DNA of 64,000 bases from Pusillimonas caeni. GTDB taxonomy: Bacteria; Pseudomonadota; Gammaproteobacteria; Burkholderiales; Burkholderiaceae_B. This document shows, piece after piece, positions 27,909 through 37,446 of the stretch. Numbering within the stretch: position 1 is the first letter of the stretch; each line of letters opens with the position of its first letter. The DNA is taken from assembly GCF_003545815.1 (NCBI RefSeq), contig NZ_PDUW01000007.1, positions 62,001 through 126,000 of the forward strand, in the 5' to 3' direction. Made by a program: the position numbers and the translations under genes. The notes beneath the pieces were generated by a model that did not search any database, had not been told where the DNA came from, and worked only from the letters and a program-made list of their open reading frames with translations.

Positions 27909-29777
27909 TTATTGCTTGGACACTTCGTCCAGGGTCTTGCCGGATAAAGCGGCACGTATGCTGCGGTCCATGCGCCGCGCGGCAAAGGCATCGGTGGCGG
28001 CGGCCAACTCTTCGCGCGTCTTGCGCAAGGTGTCGACGTCGTCCATGGTCAGCACGCGGCCGGCACGCTTGAGCAGGCTTGCGATGGTTTCGTTTTCCTG
28101 GCCTGAAAGCAGGTCGCCGTCGCTGGCCAGCGCGGCATTGACGGATTCGACCAGCTGGCGCAGTTCGACCTGCTGCTCGCGCAGGGCGCGGGCATGGGCG
28201 TCGCTGCCGGCGTTGTCCATGCCGGCCGCCAGCATCTGCGCCACCTCGTCGTCCGACAGGCCGTACGACGGCTTGACCGAGACCGAAGCCTCGACGCCGG
28301 TGCTGTCTTCGCGGGCGCTGACGTGCAGCAGGCCGTCGGCGTCCACCTGGAAGGTGACGCGGATGCGGGCCGCCCCCGCCACCATGGGCGGAATGCCGCG
28401 CAACTCGAAACGCGCCAGGGAACGGCAGTCGGCGACGAGCTCTCGCTCGCCCTGCACCACGTGGATGCTCATGGCCGTCTGGCCGTCCTTGAAGGTGGTG
28501 AATTCCTGGGCGCGCGCCACAGGGATGGTGCTGTTGCGCGGAATGACGCGCTCTACCAGCCCGCCCATGGTTTCCAGTCCGAGCGAAAGCGGCGTGACGT
28601 CCAGCAGCAGCCAGTCGTCGCCCGGGCCCCGGTTGCCGGCCAGCAGATTGGCCTGCAGCGCAGCGCCCAGGGCCACTACGCGATCGGGATCCAGGTCGGT
28701 AAGAGGCTCGGTGCCGAACAGGCAGGCCACTTCGCGGCGCACCAGCGGCATGCGCGTTGCACCGCCCACCATGACCACACCCTTGATCTGCTCGCGTTCC
28801 AACCCCGCATCCCGCAGAGCGCGCGTCGCGGCGTCGAGCGTACGCTGCACCAGGGGCCGGGCCCAGGCTTCGAAATCCGCGCGGCTCAATGTGCTGTCGA
28901 TTCGCCGGCCGTCGGACAAGTCCACCTGGAACGGAACGTCGTCGCTTTCGGACAGCGCCTCGCGAGCCGTCCGCGCCGCCACCTGCAAGGCGCGCAAATC
29001 GCCCTTGCCCAGGGCTTGCAAGCGCTCGGCGCCGACCAGCCGGGAAACGATTAGGGCGTCGAAGTCGTCGCCGCCCAGTTGCGTGTCGCCGCCCGTCGCC
29101 ACCACTTCGAACACACCCTTGGTCAAACGAAGAATGGAAATGTCGAAGGTGCCGCCCCCCAGGTCGTAGACGGCGTAAACGCCCTCCGCGCCATGGTCGA
29201 GACCATAAGCGATGGCCGCGGCGGTGGGTTCGTTCAGCAGGCGCAACACAGTCAGGCCGGCCAGCCGGCCCGCGTCGCGCGTGGCCTGCCGCTGGGCGTC
29301 GTCGAAATACGCCGGTACGGTAATGACGGCGCCGACCAGTTCTCCGCCCAACACCGCCTCGGCGCGCTCGCGCAATACCGAAAGAATGTGGCTCGATACC
29401 TCGACCGGCGAGAAATCGCCCTGCACCGTCTTCAGCCGCACGCCTTCGCCTTCGTCGGCGAACTCGTAGGCAGCGCCTTCACGCCGCGCCTCGTCCAGCG
29501 AACGGCCGATCAGCCGCTTGACCGACGCAATGGTGTTGAGGGTGTCGGACGACTGCCGGGCGCGGGCTTCGTAGCCGACCTGCTTGCCCCCGTCGGCCAG
29601 ATAGCGCACGACCGAAGGCAGCAGTACGCGGCCCTCGGCGTCGGACAGCACTTCGGGAACACTGCTGCGCACGGCTGCCACCAGCGAATGCGTGGTGCCA
29701 AGGTCTATGCCCACCGCCAGTTTGCGCTGATGGGGAACCGGCGATTCGCCCGGCTCGGAAATTTGCAGTAATGCCAT
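27909..29777 (-). CDS. hscA: Fe-S assembly chaperone HscA (Hsp70 family)
   Basis: 622 residues. The ATPase domain starts [15 protein letters not shown] and contains the [13 protein letters not shown] phosphate loop and GGATRMPLV. The substrate domain follows from about 390. HscA with HscB binds the LPPVK motif of IscU and promotes cluster transfer. It lies in canonical order between hscB and fdx, with spacing of 6 and 7 bp. Length and motifs are standard. Confidence 0.97.
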   Translation of the reverse strand: MALLQISEPGESPVPHQRKLAVGIDLGTTHSLVAAVRSSVPEVLSDAEGRVLLPSVVRYLADGGKQVGYEARARQSSDTLNTIASVKRLIGRSLDEARREGAAYEFADEGEGVRLKTVQGDFSPVEVSSHILSVLRERAEAVLGGELVGAVITVPAYFDDAQRQATRDAGRLAGLTVLRLLNEPTAAAIAYGLDHGAEGVYAVYDLGGGTFDISILRLTKGVFEVVATGGDTQLGGDDFDALIVSRLVGAERLQALGKGDLRALQVAARTAREALSESDDVPFQVDLSDGRRIDSTLSRADFEAWARPLVQRTLDAATRALRDAGLEREQIKGVVMVGGATRMPLVRREVACLFGTEPLTDLDPDRVVALGAALQANLLAGNRGPGDDWLLLDVTPLSLGLETMGGLVERVIPRNSTIPVARAQEFTTFKDGQTAMSIHVVQGERELVADCRSLARFELRGIPPMVAGAARIRVTFQVDADGLLHVSAREDSTGVEASVSVKPSYGLSDDEVAQMLAAGMDNAGSDAHARALREQQVELRQLVESVNAALASDGDLLSGQENETIASLLKRAGRVLTMDDVDTLRKTREELAAATDAFAARRMDRSIRAALSGKTLDEVSKQ

Positions 29778-29783
29778 AAGAAT

Positions 29784-30317
29784 TCAGTGACGTCGGTCGC
29801 GCAGTTCGTTGCGCAGGGACTGGGTTTCGTCGAGCAGCTTCTCGATGAACATCCATTCGCGCACCTTGGCCGCGGCGGTTTGGTAATCGTGCTGTTCGTC
29901 GATGAGATCGGCCACGGCGCTTTCGATGTCCCGGCGGCTGGCGTGGATGTCATGGGCCAGCGCTTCGACCTGGGCCGTGCCGGCCGCCTGCCTGGCTTCA
30001 TCGAGTTGCTCGCGCCATTCCATCTGGCGCATCAGGAACTCGCCGTCCATGCGGGTGTTGTTCTCGGTCTGCAGGTCGCAGCCGGCCCGCTCGCACAAAT
30101 AACGCGCACGATCGATCGGAGACTTGAGGATGCGGTAGGCGTCGTTGATGGTGGACGCCCATTGCATGGCGACGCGGCGCTCGGCCGCGCCGGCGGTGGC
30201 GTAGCGGTCGGGATGCACCTGCGCCGCCAGGCGGCGCCAGGTGGCGTCCAGGGCATCGCTGTCGAGGGCAAACTGCGAAGGCAAACCGAACAGTTGGAAA
30301 TAGTCTTCGCTTGCCAC
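29784..30317 (-). CDS. hscB: Fe-S assembly co-chaperone HscB (J-protein)
   Basis: 177 residues. The N-terminal J domain carries the HPD triad at 35-37 (AAQVHPDRY), and the C-terminal three-helix domain binds IscU. It starts SEDYFQLFGLP, the family opening. It stimulates HscA ATPase. It starts 1 bp before the iscA end and is separated from hscA by 6 bp. Confidence 0.95.
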   Translation of the reverse strand: MASEDYFQLFGLPSQFALDSDALDATWRRLAAQVHPDRYATAGAAERRVAMQWASTINDAYRILKSPIDRARYLCERAGCDLQTENNTRMDGEFLMRQMEWREQLDEARQAAGTAQVEALAHDIHASRRDIESAVADLIDEQHDYQTAAAKVREWMFIEKLLDETQSLRNELRDRRH

Positions 30318-30318
30318 G

Positions 30319-30642
30319 CTACACCGTAAAGGACTCGCCGCAGCCGCAGGTTGCTTTTTCGTTGGGATTGGTGAACTTGAATCCCTCGTTCAGCCCCTCG
30401 CGCCCGTAGTCGAGCTGGGTGCCCTCGAGATAGGCCAGGCTTTTGGGGTCGACGAAGACCTTGACGCCGTGGTTTTCAAAGACGTGGTCCTGCGGATCGG
30501 GCTCGTCGACGTACTCGAGCTTGTAGGCCATGCCGGAGCAGCCGGTGGTGCGAACGCCCAGACGCAGACCCAGCCCCTTGCCCCGTTTTTCAAGGTAGCG
30601 GCTGATGTGCTGCGCCGCGGTCTGAGTAAGCGTGATAGCCAT
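30319..30642 (-). CDS. iscA: A-type Fe-S carrier IscA
   Basis: 107 residues with the three conserved cysteines C35 (TTGCSG), C99 and C101 (CGCGESF). A-type carriers receive a cluster from IscU and pass it to target proteins. The ATG at 30640-30642 ([10 protein letters not shown]) lies 5 bp after iscU. An upstream in-frame extension overlaps iscU in another frame and was discarded. Confidence 0.96.
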   Translation of the reverse strand: MAITLTQTAAQHISRYLEKRGKGLGLRLGVRTTGCSGMAYKLEYVDEPDPQDHVFENHGVKVFVDPKSLAYLEGTQLDYGREGLNEGFKFTNPNEKATCGCGESFTV

Positions 30643-30647
30643 ATGCG

Positions 30648-31031
30648 TTATTCCTGGTGCTTGTCTTTGTAGTTCTGGACCGCCGCCTTGATGGCGTCTT
30701 CGGCCAGAATCGAACAGTGGATCTTGACCGGCGGCAGAGCCAGCTCTTCGGCGATCTGCGTGTTGCGGATCTCGAGCGCCTGATCGAGCGTCTTGCCCTT
30801 GACCCACTCGGTGACCAGCGAACTGGAGGCGATGGCCGATCCGCAGCCGTAGGTCTTGAAGCGGGCGTCTTCGATGACGCCGGCGTCGTTGACCTTGATC
30901 TGCAGCTTCATGACGTCGCCGCAGGCGGGCGCGCCGACCATGCCGGTGCCCACGCTCTCGTCCGATTTGTCGAACGCGCCGACATTGCGGGGATTTTCGT
31001 AGTGGTCGAGTACTTTGTCGCTATATGCCAT
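30648..31031 (-). CDS. iscU: Fe-S cluster scaffold IscU
   Basis: 127 residues. Cluster ligands are C37, C63 and C106, with D39 and H105 nearby. The HscA recognition segment LPPVK is at 99-103. This is the scaffold on which IscS-derived sulfur and iron are assembled. Length and all key residues are as in E. coli. It lies 18 bp after iscS. Confidence 0.97.
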   Translation of the reverse strand: MAYSDKVLDHYENPRNVGAFDKSDESVGTGMVGAPACGDVMKLQIKVNDAGVIEDARFKTYGCGSAIASSSLVTEWVKGKTLDQALEIRNTQIAEELALPPVKIHCSILAEDAIKAAVQNYKDKHQE

Positions 31032-31049
31032 GGATTGAGCTCCTTATAT

Positions 31050-32267
31050 TTAATGTGCCGCCCATTGGACAGAGTTCAGATCGATACCCTCTTGGGCCAT
31101 TTCCCATAGAGGGGACATATCGCGCAGCTTGCCCACGCGATCGACCAGCAGCTTGACCGCGAAGTCGATTTCCTGCTCGGTGGTGAAGCGCCCCAGGGTA
31201 AAACGGATGGAGCTGTGCGCCAGTTCGTCGTTGCGGCCAAGCGCCCTGAGTACATACGAAGGCTCGAGGCTGGCCGAAGTACAGGCCGAGCCGCTCGAGA
31301 CAGCAAGCTCTTTGATGGCCATGATGAGCGACTCGCCCTCGACGTAGTTGAAGCTGATGTTGAGGTTGTGCGGCACGCGCTGGACCATGTCGCCGTTGAC
31401 GTAGACCTCGTCGAGCTGCGATAGGCCCTTGTAGAGGCGGTCGCGCAGGCTGCGGATGCGTTCATTCTCGGTGGCCATTTCGAGGCGCGCAAGGCGGAAG
31501 GCCTCGCCCATGCCGACGATTTGATGGGTGGCCAGCGTACCCGAGCGGAAACCGCGCTCGTGGCCGCCGCCATGCATCTGGGCCTCGATGCGCACACGGG
31601 GCTTGCGCCTTACATACAGCGCGCCGATGCCCTTGGGGCCATACACCTTGTGCGCCGAGAAGGACATGAGATCGACCTTGAGGGTTTGCAGGTCGATCGC
31701 GACCTTGCCCGCGCCCTGGGTGGCGTCGACGTGAAAGATGACGCCTTTGTCGCGGCAGATTTCGCCCAGCGCGGCGATGTCCTGGATGACGCCGATTTCG
31801 TTGTTGACGTGCATGACCGAAGCCAGGATGGTGTCGGGACGCAGCGCGGCCTTGAAGGCCTCGATGTCGACCAGGCCGTTTTCCTGCACGTCGAGGTAGG
31901 TGACTTCGAAGCCCTGGCGCTCGAGTTCGCGACAGGGGTCGAGCACCGCCTTGTGTTCGGTCTTGACGGTGATGATGTGCTTGCCGCGGCCCGAATAAAA
32001 ATTCGCAGCGCCCTTGATGGCCAGATTGTCGGACTCGGTGGCGCCGGACGTCCAGATGATTTCGCGCGGATCGGCATTGACCAGCTGCGCGACTTCGGAC
32101 CGGGCCTGCTCGACGGCCTCTTCGGCTTCCCAGCCGTAGGCGTGGCTGCGCGAAGCGGGGTTGCCGAAGTTCTGATACAGCCACGGCACCATTTTGTCGA
32201 CTACACGAGGATCAACCGGCGTGGTGGCCGAGTAATCCAGATAGACCGGACGTGAAGGGGAAGACAT
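31050..32267 (-). CDS. iscS: Cysteine desulfurase IscS
   Basis: 405 residues, a class V aminotransferase-fold PLP enzyme. It opens [16 protein letters not shown]. The PLP lysine is in [12 protein letters not shown], and the mobile catalytic cysteine is in [20 protein letters not shown] (key SSGSACTS). The C terminus binds IscU. The ATG at 32265-32267 follows AGGAG; a TTG one codon upstream was rejected. It is the second gene of the isc operon, 39 bp after iscR. Confidence 0.97.
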   Translation of the reverse strand: MSSPSRPVYLDYSATTPVDPRVVDKMVPWLYQNFGNPASRSHAYGWEAEEAVEQARSEVAQLVNADPREIIWTSGATESDNLAIKGAANFYSGRGKHIITVKTEHKAVLDPCRELERQGFEVTYLDVQENGLVDIEAFKAALRPDTILASVMHVNNEIGVIQDIAALGEICRDKGVIFHVDATQGAGKVAIDLQTLKVDLMSFSAHKVYGPKGIGALYVRRKPRVRIEAQMHGGGHERGFRSGTLATHQIVGMGEAFRLARLEMATENERIRSLRDRLYKGLSQLDEVYVNGDMVQRVPHNLNISFNYVEGESLIMAIKELAVSSGSACTSASLEPSYVLRALGRNDELAHSSIRFTLGRFTTEQEIDFAVKLLVDRVGKLRDMSPLWEMAQEGIDLNSVQWAAH

Positions 32268-32306
32268 CAAGCTGGCTCCTAAATGCGATTATGTTGCCCT
32301 GTTGCC

Positions 32307-32816
32307 TCAAGCGGACAGCGCGGACGTGATTTTAGCCCCGGCGGGCGGTTTCATGCGCAGGGCCGCCTGGGCCTCGCTGGCTTCTTCCACCAGGCGCATG
32401 CGCTGTTTGTCGACCAAGTCTTGCAGCGAGACCGAATCGAGGTATTCGACCATTTTGCGATTGAGGGTGGTCCAGAGCTCGTGCGTCATGCACTTGCTGG
32501 ACTGGCCGCTGCGTCCCACGTTGCAATCTTCTTTGCCGCCACAGCTGGTGGCGTCAAGCGGCTCATCGACAGCGAAAATAATGTCGGCAACAGTAATGTT
32601 GCGGGCCAGCCGCGCCAGCGTATAGCCGCCGCCCGGGCCGCGCACACTGTCGACGAGCTCGTGGCGGCGCAGCTTGCCGAACAGCTGCTCGAGGTACGAG
32701 AGCGAGATGTTCTGGCGCTGGCTGATGGCCGCGAGCGTGACGGGACCGCTTTGCTGACGCAAAGCCAGATCTATCATGGCAGTGACGGCAAAACGTCCCT
32801 TGGTGGTCAAACGCAT
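32307..32816 (-). CDS. iscR: Fe-S cluster-sensing regulator IscR (Rrf2 family)
   Basis: 169 residues. The winged helix starts MRLTTKGRFAVTAMIDLAL. The cluster ligands correspond to C92, C98, C109 and H112. E. coli IscR has C92, C98, C104 and H107, so the loop between the second and third cysteines is five residues longer here (GRSGQSSK). It represses the isc operon when its [2Fe-2S] cluster is loaded. Two type-1-like sites lie upstream (32888-32912 and 32918-32942), so autoregulation is expected. Confidence 0.96.
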   Translation of the reverse strand: MRLTTKGRFAVTAMIDLALRQQSGPVTLAAISQRQNISLSYLEQLFGKLRRHELVDSVRGPGGGYTLARLARNITVADIIFAVDEPLDATSCGGKEDCNVGRSGQSSKCMTHELWTTLNRKMVEYLDSVSLQDLVDKQRMRLVEEASEAQAALRMKPPAGAKITSALSA

Positions 32817-32887
32817 GGTTGTTCCTTGCCTATACTACGAGTTGCGGTAGGCGAAACCGGCGGCTGATACTGTCGACGCCCCGGCCA

Positions 32888-32912
32888 ATACCCGACCAAT
32901 TAGGTCAAGTAT
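32888..32912 (-). promoter_or_regulatory. IscR type-1-like site, proximal
   Basis: A 25-bp site on the minus strand reads ATACTTGACC, AATT centre, then GGTCGGGTAT, matching the known type-1 pattern (ATA-x-TTGAC ... GTCGGGTAT). It overlaps the predicted -10 and start region of iscR. Confidence 0.75.
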
Positions 32913-32913
32913 A
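32908..32913 (-). promoter_or_regulatory. Extended -10 element of the iscR promoter
   Basis: On the minus strand TGC-TATACT is an extended -10 (TG-N-TATACT), with no good -35 at 17 bp. A promoter relying on an extended -10, and covered by IscR sites, fits a repressible isc promoter. Confidence 0.55.
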
Positions 32914-32917
32914 GCAA

Positions 32918-32942
32918 ATTCCCGACTGATTTGATAGGGTAT
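32918..32942 (-). promoter_or_regulatory. IscR type-1-like site, distal
   Basis: This second copy matches the proximal site at 17 of 25 positions, including AGTCGGGAAT, with centres 30 bp apart (about three helical turns). Tandem sites also occur before E. coli iscR. Confidence 0.65.
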
Positions 32943-32950
32943 CGGCCCAT

Positions 32951-32981
32951 AAAAAAACCGCGCTGAACGCTCGGTTTTTTT
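32951..32981. terminator. Intrinsic terminator with A and T tracts on both sides
   Basis: Seven A, CCG, an interrupted GC stem and loop, CGG, then seven T. It lies between the phosphatase gene (33092) and iscR (32816), both minus-strand, and would end the phosphatase transcript before the isc promoter. Confidence 0.75.
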
Positions 32982-32982
32982 G

Positions 32983-33080
32983 CCGCCGGGCCGCCCCAAG
33001 GCTCGGCGCCCCCGGCGAAAAGCGCCCCCTAGCGGAGCAGCAAGCGGGCGTCAGCCCGCGCGGCGTGGGGGCATTTTCGG
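32983..33080. repeat. GC-rich intergenic segment with hairpins, possible dispersed repeat
   Basis: This segment between the terminator and the phosphatase stop is very GC-rich and contains GCGGGC-GTCA-GCCCGC (33044-33059). It resembles the GC-rich intergenic repeats common in Alcaligenaceae; that resemblance is from memory and no second copy was seen in this window. Confidence 0.25.
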
Positions 33081-33091
33081 TGGGACGGTGT

Positions 33092-33583
33092 TTAAGCCGC
33101 TTGGTATTGCGTGACCCGCTTGCGCACGACCTCGAGCACGCCCTGACAGGCGTCTTCGAGATAGTCGAGCACCTTGGAAAAGCCTTCGACGCCGCCGTAG
33201 TAAGGATCGGGCACCGTGGCTTCTTCGAACTCGTTGGCGAAGCGCATGAGCAGCATGAGCTTGTGGTGGTATACCTTGGGGCACTGCTGTTGCAGCGCAG
33301 AAAGATTTTCCCAGTCCATGGCCAGGATCAGGTCGTACTCGCGGAAATCTTCGGGCTTGACCTGGCGTGCGACGCAATGGGAAATGTCGTAGCCGCGCTT
33401 GCGGGCGGCCGCCTGCGCGCGGGCGTCCGGGGCTTCGCCCAGATGGAAACTGTGGGTGGCCGCGGAATCGACCTGGACGACGCCGGACAGGCCGGCTTCG
33501 TCGACCATATGGCGAAAAACGCCCTCTGCGCTGGGTGAGCGGCAGATATTACCCATGCAAACGAAAAGTACCTTAGTCATCAT
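33092..33583 (-). CDS. Low-molecular-weight protein-tyrosine phosphatase
   Basis: 163 residues. The P-loop C9-MGNIC-R15 (VCMGNICRSPSAE) is at the N terminus, and the general-acid Asp is in VPDPYYGG near residue 128. Such enzymes dephosphorylate tyrosine, often on exopolysaccharide kinases, or small phosphate esters. No tyrosine kinase gene is adjacent. It stands alone, followed by a GC-rich segment and a terminator. ATG at 33583 and at 33580 are both possible starts. Confidence 0.92.
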   Translation of the reverse strand: MMTKVLFVCMGNICRSPSAEGVFRHMVDEAGLSGVVQVDSAATHSFHLGEAPDARAQAAARKRGYDISHCVARQVKPEDFREYDLILAMDWENLSALQQQCPKVYHHKLMLLMRFANEFEEATVPDPYYGGVEGFSKVLDYLEDACQGVLEVVRKRVTQYQAA

Positions 33584-33933
33584 AGGTCAAATTGTGAGGG
33601 AAAACCCGCAATAAGGCAATAGATTCCGATGCGTCCAAAACCGGCGGAACACCTGTTGACAGGCAAAAAAATCTCGCGGAAATAAGACCTTACAACCGCT
33701 TGTTTGCGTCTTCCGGGCATACGGGAAAACCCTGAAAGCACCGTTTCATGCGGCGCAGCAAAGATTGGCGGGCATAAACATATGACAGACTGATGAACGC
33801 CCGGGAAGGTTCCCCCAGCGGTTTCGGATCACTCAAATTAAAGCGCCGGCTTCCCTTCTGCGTTGCAATGCAACATCGTTTGATGGCCAGCCTTCATTTT
33901 CTGTTGGAAAAGTGCAACGAAAAGTAGGCTGCG
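33584..33933. other. Gene-free gap between the phosphatase and uvrB
   Basis: 350 bp with no credible gene. A possible minus-strand promoter for the phosphatase gene (TTGCCT-N17-CACAAT) lies near its start. A plus-strand TTGACA occurs near 33656 but nothing on that strand follows until 36079. No strong hairpin with a T tract was found. Confidence 0.4.
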
Positions 33934-35961
33934 TCAACTGAGCAAGGCTTGTTGCTTGAGGCGGTTGAGGGCGTCGCGCGCAGCGGCGGCCTGCTCGAAC
34001 TCCAGGTTGCGCGCGTGTTCGGTCATGGCCTTTTCGAGTCGGCGGATTTCGCGCGCCAGCAACTTATCGTCCGCCAGGATCTCGGGCGCCACTTCGGTAG
34101 CGGGCGCAGCCGCGGCGGGCGCCAGAACGCCGTCGATGAGTTCGCGTACGGCCTTGCTGACGCCCCGGGCCGTGATGCCGTGTCGGGCGTTGAACTCCAG
34201 CTGCTTGGCGCGGCGGCGCTCGGTTTCGCCGATGGCCCGGTGCATCGAATCGGTAATCTGATCGGCGTAGAGTATGGCCTTGCCGTTGAGATTGCGCGCC
34301 GCGCGCCCTATGGTCTGTATGAGACTGCGCTCGGACCGCAGAAAGCCTTCTTTGTCGGCGTCCAGGATGGCCACCAGCGAAACCTCGGGAATGTCCAGCC
34401 CTTCGCGCAGCAGGTTGATGCCCACCAGCACGTCGAACGTGCCCAGGCGCAGGTCGCGCAGAATCTCGACCCGCTCGACCGTGTCGATGTCGGAATGCAG
34501 ATAACGCACCTTCAGCCCGCCCTCGCCCAGGTAGTCGGTCAGGTCCTCGGCCATGCGCTTGGTCAGCGTGGTGACGAGCACCCTTTCCTGCTTGGCCACG
34601 CGCAGCTTGATCTCGCCCAGCAGGTCGTCCACCTGGGTGACGGCCGGCCGCACCTCGACTTCCGGATCGACCAGCCCGGTGGGCCGCACCACCTGCTCGA
34701 CGACATTGTCGGCATGCTCTTTCTCGTAGTTGGCCGGCGTGGCCGAAACGAACACCGTCTGGCGCATGCGCTGCTCGAACTCCTCCATCTTGAGGGGCCG
34801 GTTGTCCATGGCGGAGGGCAGGCGAAAGCCGTAGGTGACCAGGGTTTCTTTGCGCGAACGGTCGCCCTTGTACATGGCGCCGAGCTGGCCCATGGTGACG
34901 TGGCTTTCGTCGATGAACATCAGGGCGTCGGCCGGCAGATAATCGATCAGCGTCGGCGGCGGCTCGCCGGGCGCGGCGCCCGAAAGATGGCGCGAGTAGT
35001 TCTCGATGCCCTTGCAGAAGCCGAGCTCCTGCAGCATCTCCAGGTCGAAACGCGTGCGCTGCTCGAGCCGCTGCGCTTCGACCAGCTTGTTCTCGGCCAT
35101 GAAGAAGGCCAGGCGGTCGCGCAGCTCGTCCTTGATGGTCTCGATGGCCCGCAGGACGGTCTCGCGCGGCGTAACGTAATGCGAACGCGGGAACACGGTA
35201 AAGCGCAGCACCTTCTGGCGGATCTTGCCGGTCAGGGGATCGAACAGCTCGAGCGATTCGACTTCGTCGTCGAAGAGGGTGATGCGCACCGCCAGCTCGG
35301 CGTGCTCGGCCGGGAAGACGTCGATGGTCTCGCCCCGCGCGCGGAACGTGCCGCGCGCAAACTCCACGTCGTTGCGCTCGTACTGCATGGCCACCAGCCG
35401 GGCCAGCAGCTCTTGCCGGGGAATGGAATCGCCCGTGCGCAGCGTGAGCACCATGGCGTGGTAGTCGCCCGGGTTGCCGATACCGTAGATGCACGAGACC
35501 GAGCCCACGATGATGGTGTCGCGGCGCTCGAGCAGGCTTTTGGTGGCCGACAGCCGCATCTGCTCGATGTGCTCGTTGATGGACGAATCCTTTTCGATGA
35601 AAAGGTCGCGCGCCGCCACATAGGCTTCGGGCTGGTAATAGTCGTAGTACGAGACGAAGTACTCGACCGCATTGCGCGGAAAGAACTCGCGAAATTCGGC
35701 ATACAACTGTGCCGCCAGCGTCTTGTTGGGCGCCAGCACGATGGCCGGGCGCCCGGTGCGGGCGATGACGTTGGCCATGGTGTAGGTCTTGCCCGACCCG
35801 GTCACGCCCAGCAGCGTCTGATACATCAGGCCGTCATTGATGCCTTCGACCAGCGCATCGATCGCGACGGGCTGGTCGCCCGCCGGCGGATAGGGCTGGT
35901 AAAGCTCGAAAGGGCTGTTTGGATACTGTATGAATCCAGGTGCTTTCAATGTGGCCGTCAT
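33934..35961 (-). CDS. uvrB: Excinuclease ABC subunit B
   Basis: 675 residues, the normal UvrB length. Walker A GVTGSGKT is at 52-59. The beta-hairpin region [10 protein letters not shown] follows, then helicase motifs ([11 protein letters not shown] and QTIGRAARN). A C-terminal UVR coiled-coil motif ([18 protein letters not shown]) binds UvrC. It verifies DNA damage in nucleotide excision repair. No clear 16-bp LexA box was found upstream, although lexA is close by. Confidence 0.97.
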   Translation of the reverse strand: MTATLKAPGFIQYPNSPFELYQPYPPAGDQPVAIDALVEGINDGLMYQTLLGVTGSGKTYTMANVIARTGRPAIVLAPNKTLAAQLYAEFREFFPRNAVEYFVSYYDYYQPEAYVAARDLFIEKDSSINEHIEQMRLSATKSLLERRDTIIVGSVSCIYGIGNPGDYHAMVLTLRTGDSIPRQELLARLVAMQYERNDVEFARGTFRARGETIDVFPAEHAELAVRITLFDDEVESLELFDPLTGKIRQKVLRFTVFPRSHYVTPRETVLRAIETIKDELRDRLAFFMAENKLVEAQRLEQRTRFDLEMLQELGFCKGIENYSRHLSGAAPGEPPPTLIDYLPADALMFIDESHVTMGQLGAMYKGDRSRKETLVTYGFRLPSAMDNRPLKMEEFEQRMRQTVFVSATPANYEKEHADNVVEQVVRPTGLVDPEVEVRPAVTQVDDLLGEIKLRVAKQERVLVTTLTKRMAEDLTDYLGEGGLKVRYLHSDIDTVERVEILRDLRLGTFDVLVGINLLREGLDIPEVSLVAILDADKEGFLRSERSLIQTIGRAARNLNGKAILYADQITDSMHRAIGETERRRAKQLEFNARHGITARGVSKAVRELIDGVLAPAAAAPATEVAPEILADDKLLAREIRRLEKAMTEHARNLEFEQAAAARDALNRLKQQALLS

Positions 35962-35994
35962 GCAAAAAAGTAGGGGCGCCCCAAGGGCGCGCTG

Positions 35995-36024
35995 TGGACA
36001 GTGCTAGGGTTAACCCCTTATTAT
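35995..36024 (+). promoter_or_regulatory. Likely promoter of the aromatic aminotransferase gene
   Basis: TGGACA (35995-36000), an 18-bp spacer containing the palindrome GGGTTAACCC (36007-36016), then TATTAT (36019-36024). Each hexamer is one base from consensus. It lies 55 bp before the ATG. Confidence 0.5.
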
Positions 36025-36078
36025 CTCACTATTGCAGTTCATTTATTGCACGTCCACTCCTCTCCTTTCCCATCAAAC

Positions 36079-37278
36079 ATGACTTCTCTTTTCGATGCTG
36101 TCGAACTCGCCCCCCGCGACCCCATTCTTGGCCTGAACGAACAATACAATACAGACACCCGCCCCCAGAAAGTCAATCTGGGCGTGGGCGTCTATTACAA
36201 CGACGAGGGACGAATTCCGCTGCTTCGCGCAGTGCGCAAGGCAGAGATCGAACGCATCGACGCCGCTGCGGCGCGCGGCTACCTGCCCATCGACGGCCTG
36301 GCCGCCTACAACAAGGCGGCGCAGGTCCTGTTGTTCGGCGAAGGTTCCGAAGTCATCGAATCGGGCCGCGCCCTTACCGCCCAGGCTCTGGGCGGGACCG
36401 GCGCGCTCAAGATAGGCGCCGACTTCCTGCGCCAGTTGCTGCCGCAGTCCAAGGTGGTCATCAGCAATCCCAGCTGGGAGAACCATCGCGCCCTGTTCGA
36501 GCGCGCCGGCTTCACGGTCGAGACCTATCCCTACTACGACCCGGCCACCCACGGCCTGGACTTCGACGGCATGCTGGCCGGGCTGAAGGCCCTGCCCGCC
36601 AAGACCATCGTGGTGCTGCACGCATGCTGCCACAATCCCACCGGCGTCGACCCCTCCTTCGAGCAATGGCAGCAGATCGCCAAGGTCGTGAAGGAAGGCG
36701 ACCTGGTGCCCTTCCTCGACATCGCCTACCAGGGCTTCGGCGAGGGGCTGGAAGAAGACGCCTCGGTGGTGCGCTTGTTCGCCTCGCTCGACCTCACCAT
36801 GCTGATCAGCTCGTCGTTCTCCAAGTCGTTCTCGCTGTACGGCGAGCGCGTCGGCGCCCTCACCCTGGTCACTTCTTCGCAGGATGAAAGCGCGCGCGTC
36901 CTCAGCCAGCTCAAGCGGGTGATCCGCACCAATTACTCCAACCCGCCCACCCACGGCGGCATGGTGGTGTCGACGGTGCTCAACACGCCCGAACTGCACG
37001 GCCTGTGGGTCGAAGAGCTTGCCGAGATGCGCGACCGCATACGCTCGGTCCGCACCCAGCTGGTCGAAAAGCTGAAGGCTCTCAACGTGACGCAGGATTT
37101 CGACTTCGTGCTGGCGCAGCGCGGCATGTTCTCGTATTCCGGCCTCAGCGCCGAGCAGGTCGAGCGGCTGCGGGTCGAACACGGCGTCTATGCGGTCAGC
37201 AGCGGCCGCATCTGCGTGGCCGCGCTCAACAGCGGCAACATCGACTACGTGGCCAACGCCATCGCGCACGTACTTTAA
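36079..37278 (+). CDS. tyrB: Aromatic/aspartate aminotransferase, class I
   Basis: 399 residues, a PLP enzyme of the AspC/TyrB branch. It begins LFDAVELAPRDPILGLNEQYNTD, the usual opening. The PLP lysine is K249 (SSFSKSFSLYGERVG), and HACCHNPTGVD and NPPTHGG are conserved. It exchanges amino groups between aromatic or acidic amino acids and 2-oxoglutarate. AspC and TyrB cannot be told apart by eye; Betaproteobacteria usually annotate this protein as TyrB. The ATG at 36079 gives the family-length protein. Confidence 0.9.
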   Translation: MTSLFDAVELAPRDPILGLNEQYNTDTRPQKVNLGVGVYYNDEGRIPLLRAVRKAEIERIDAAAARGYLPIDGLAAYNKAAQVLLFGEGSEVIESGRALTAQALGGTGALKIGADFLRQLLPQSKVVISNPSWENHRALFERAGFTVETYPYYDPATHGLDFDGMLAGLKALPAKTIVVLHACCHNPTGVDPSFEQWQQIAKVVKEGDLVPFLDIAYQGFGEGLEEDASVVRLFASLDLTMLISSSFSKSFSLYGERVGALTLVTSSQDESARVLSQLKRVIRTNYSNPPTHGGMVVSTVLNTPELHGLWVEELAEMRDRIRSVRTQLVEKLKALNVTQDFDFVLAQRGMFSYSGLSAEQVERLRVEHGVYAVSSGRICVAALNSGNIDYVANAIAHVL

Positions 37279-37279
37279 G

Positions 37280-37312
37280 GCGCCGCCCGCAAGCGCCGCC
37301 TGCGGGCGGCGC
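37280..37312 (+). other. Perfect 12-bp GC hairpin right after the aminotransferase stop
   Basis: GCGCCGCCCGCA (37280-37291) and its inverse TGCGGGCGGCGC (37301-37312) flank a 9-base loop. There is no T tract; the real terminator follows at 37353. It may protect the mRNA 3' end. Confidence 0.5.
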
Positions 37313-37352
37313 ACGCGGCCAGCCCGCGCGGCGCGGCATTTTCCAAGCACGC

Positions 37353-37396
37353 AATCAAGCCGGCCCGGGCGCAGCGCCCCGCCGGCTTGATTTTTT
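37353..37396 (+). terminator. Intrinsic terminator before lexA
   Basis: AATCAAGCCGGC (37353-37364) pairs with GCCGGCTTGATT (37381-37392), with inner GGGCGC/GCGCCC pairing, then TTTT. It separates the aminotransferase from lexA. Confidence 0.85.
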
Positions 37397-37422
37397 CATC
37401 GAAGTGACGCAGAATGCCTGAA

Positions 37423-37438
37423 CTGTACAAAAACACAG
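37423..37438 (+). promoter_or_regulatory. LexA (SOS) box of lexA
   Basis: CTGTACAAAAACACAG fits CTG-N10-CAG exactly. It ends 8 bp before the lexA ATG, so LexA bound here would block its own transcription. Confidence 0.85.
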
Positions 37439-37446
37439 GCCGCGCC

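Noticed and set aside
35928-35941. CTGTATGAATCCAG near the uvrB start as a LexA box
   Set aside because: The spacing is N8, not N10, and it lies inside the coding sequence of uvrB.
33949-35973. A 674-residue open frame opposite uvrB
   Set aside because: It is the antisense shadow of uvrB, common in GC-rich genes; composition is His/Gln/Arg/Val-rich with no family resemblance and no ribosome site.
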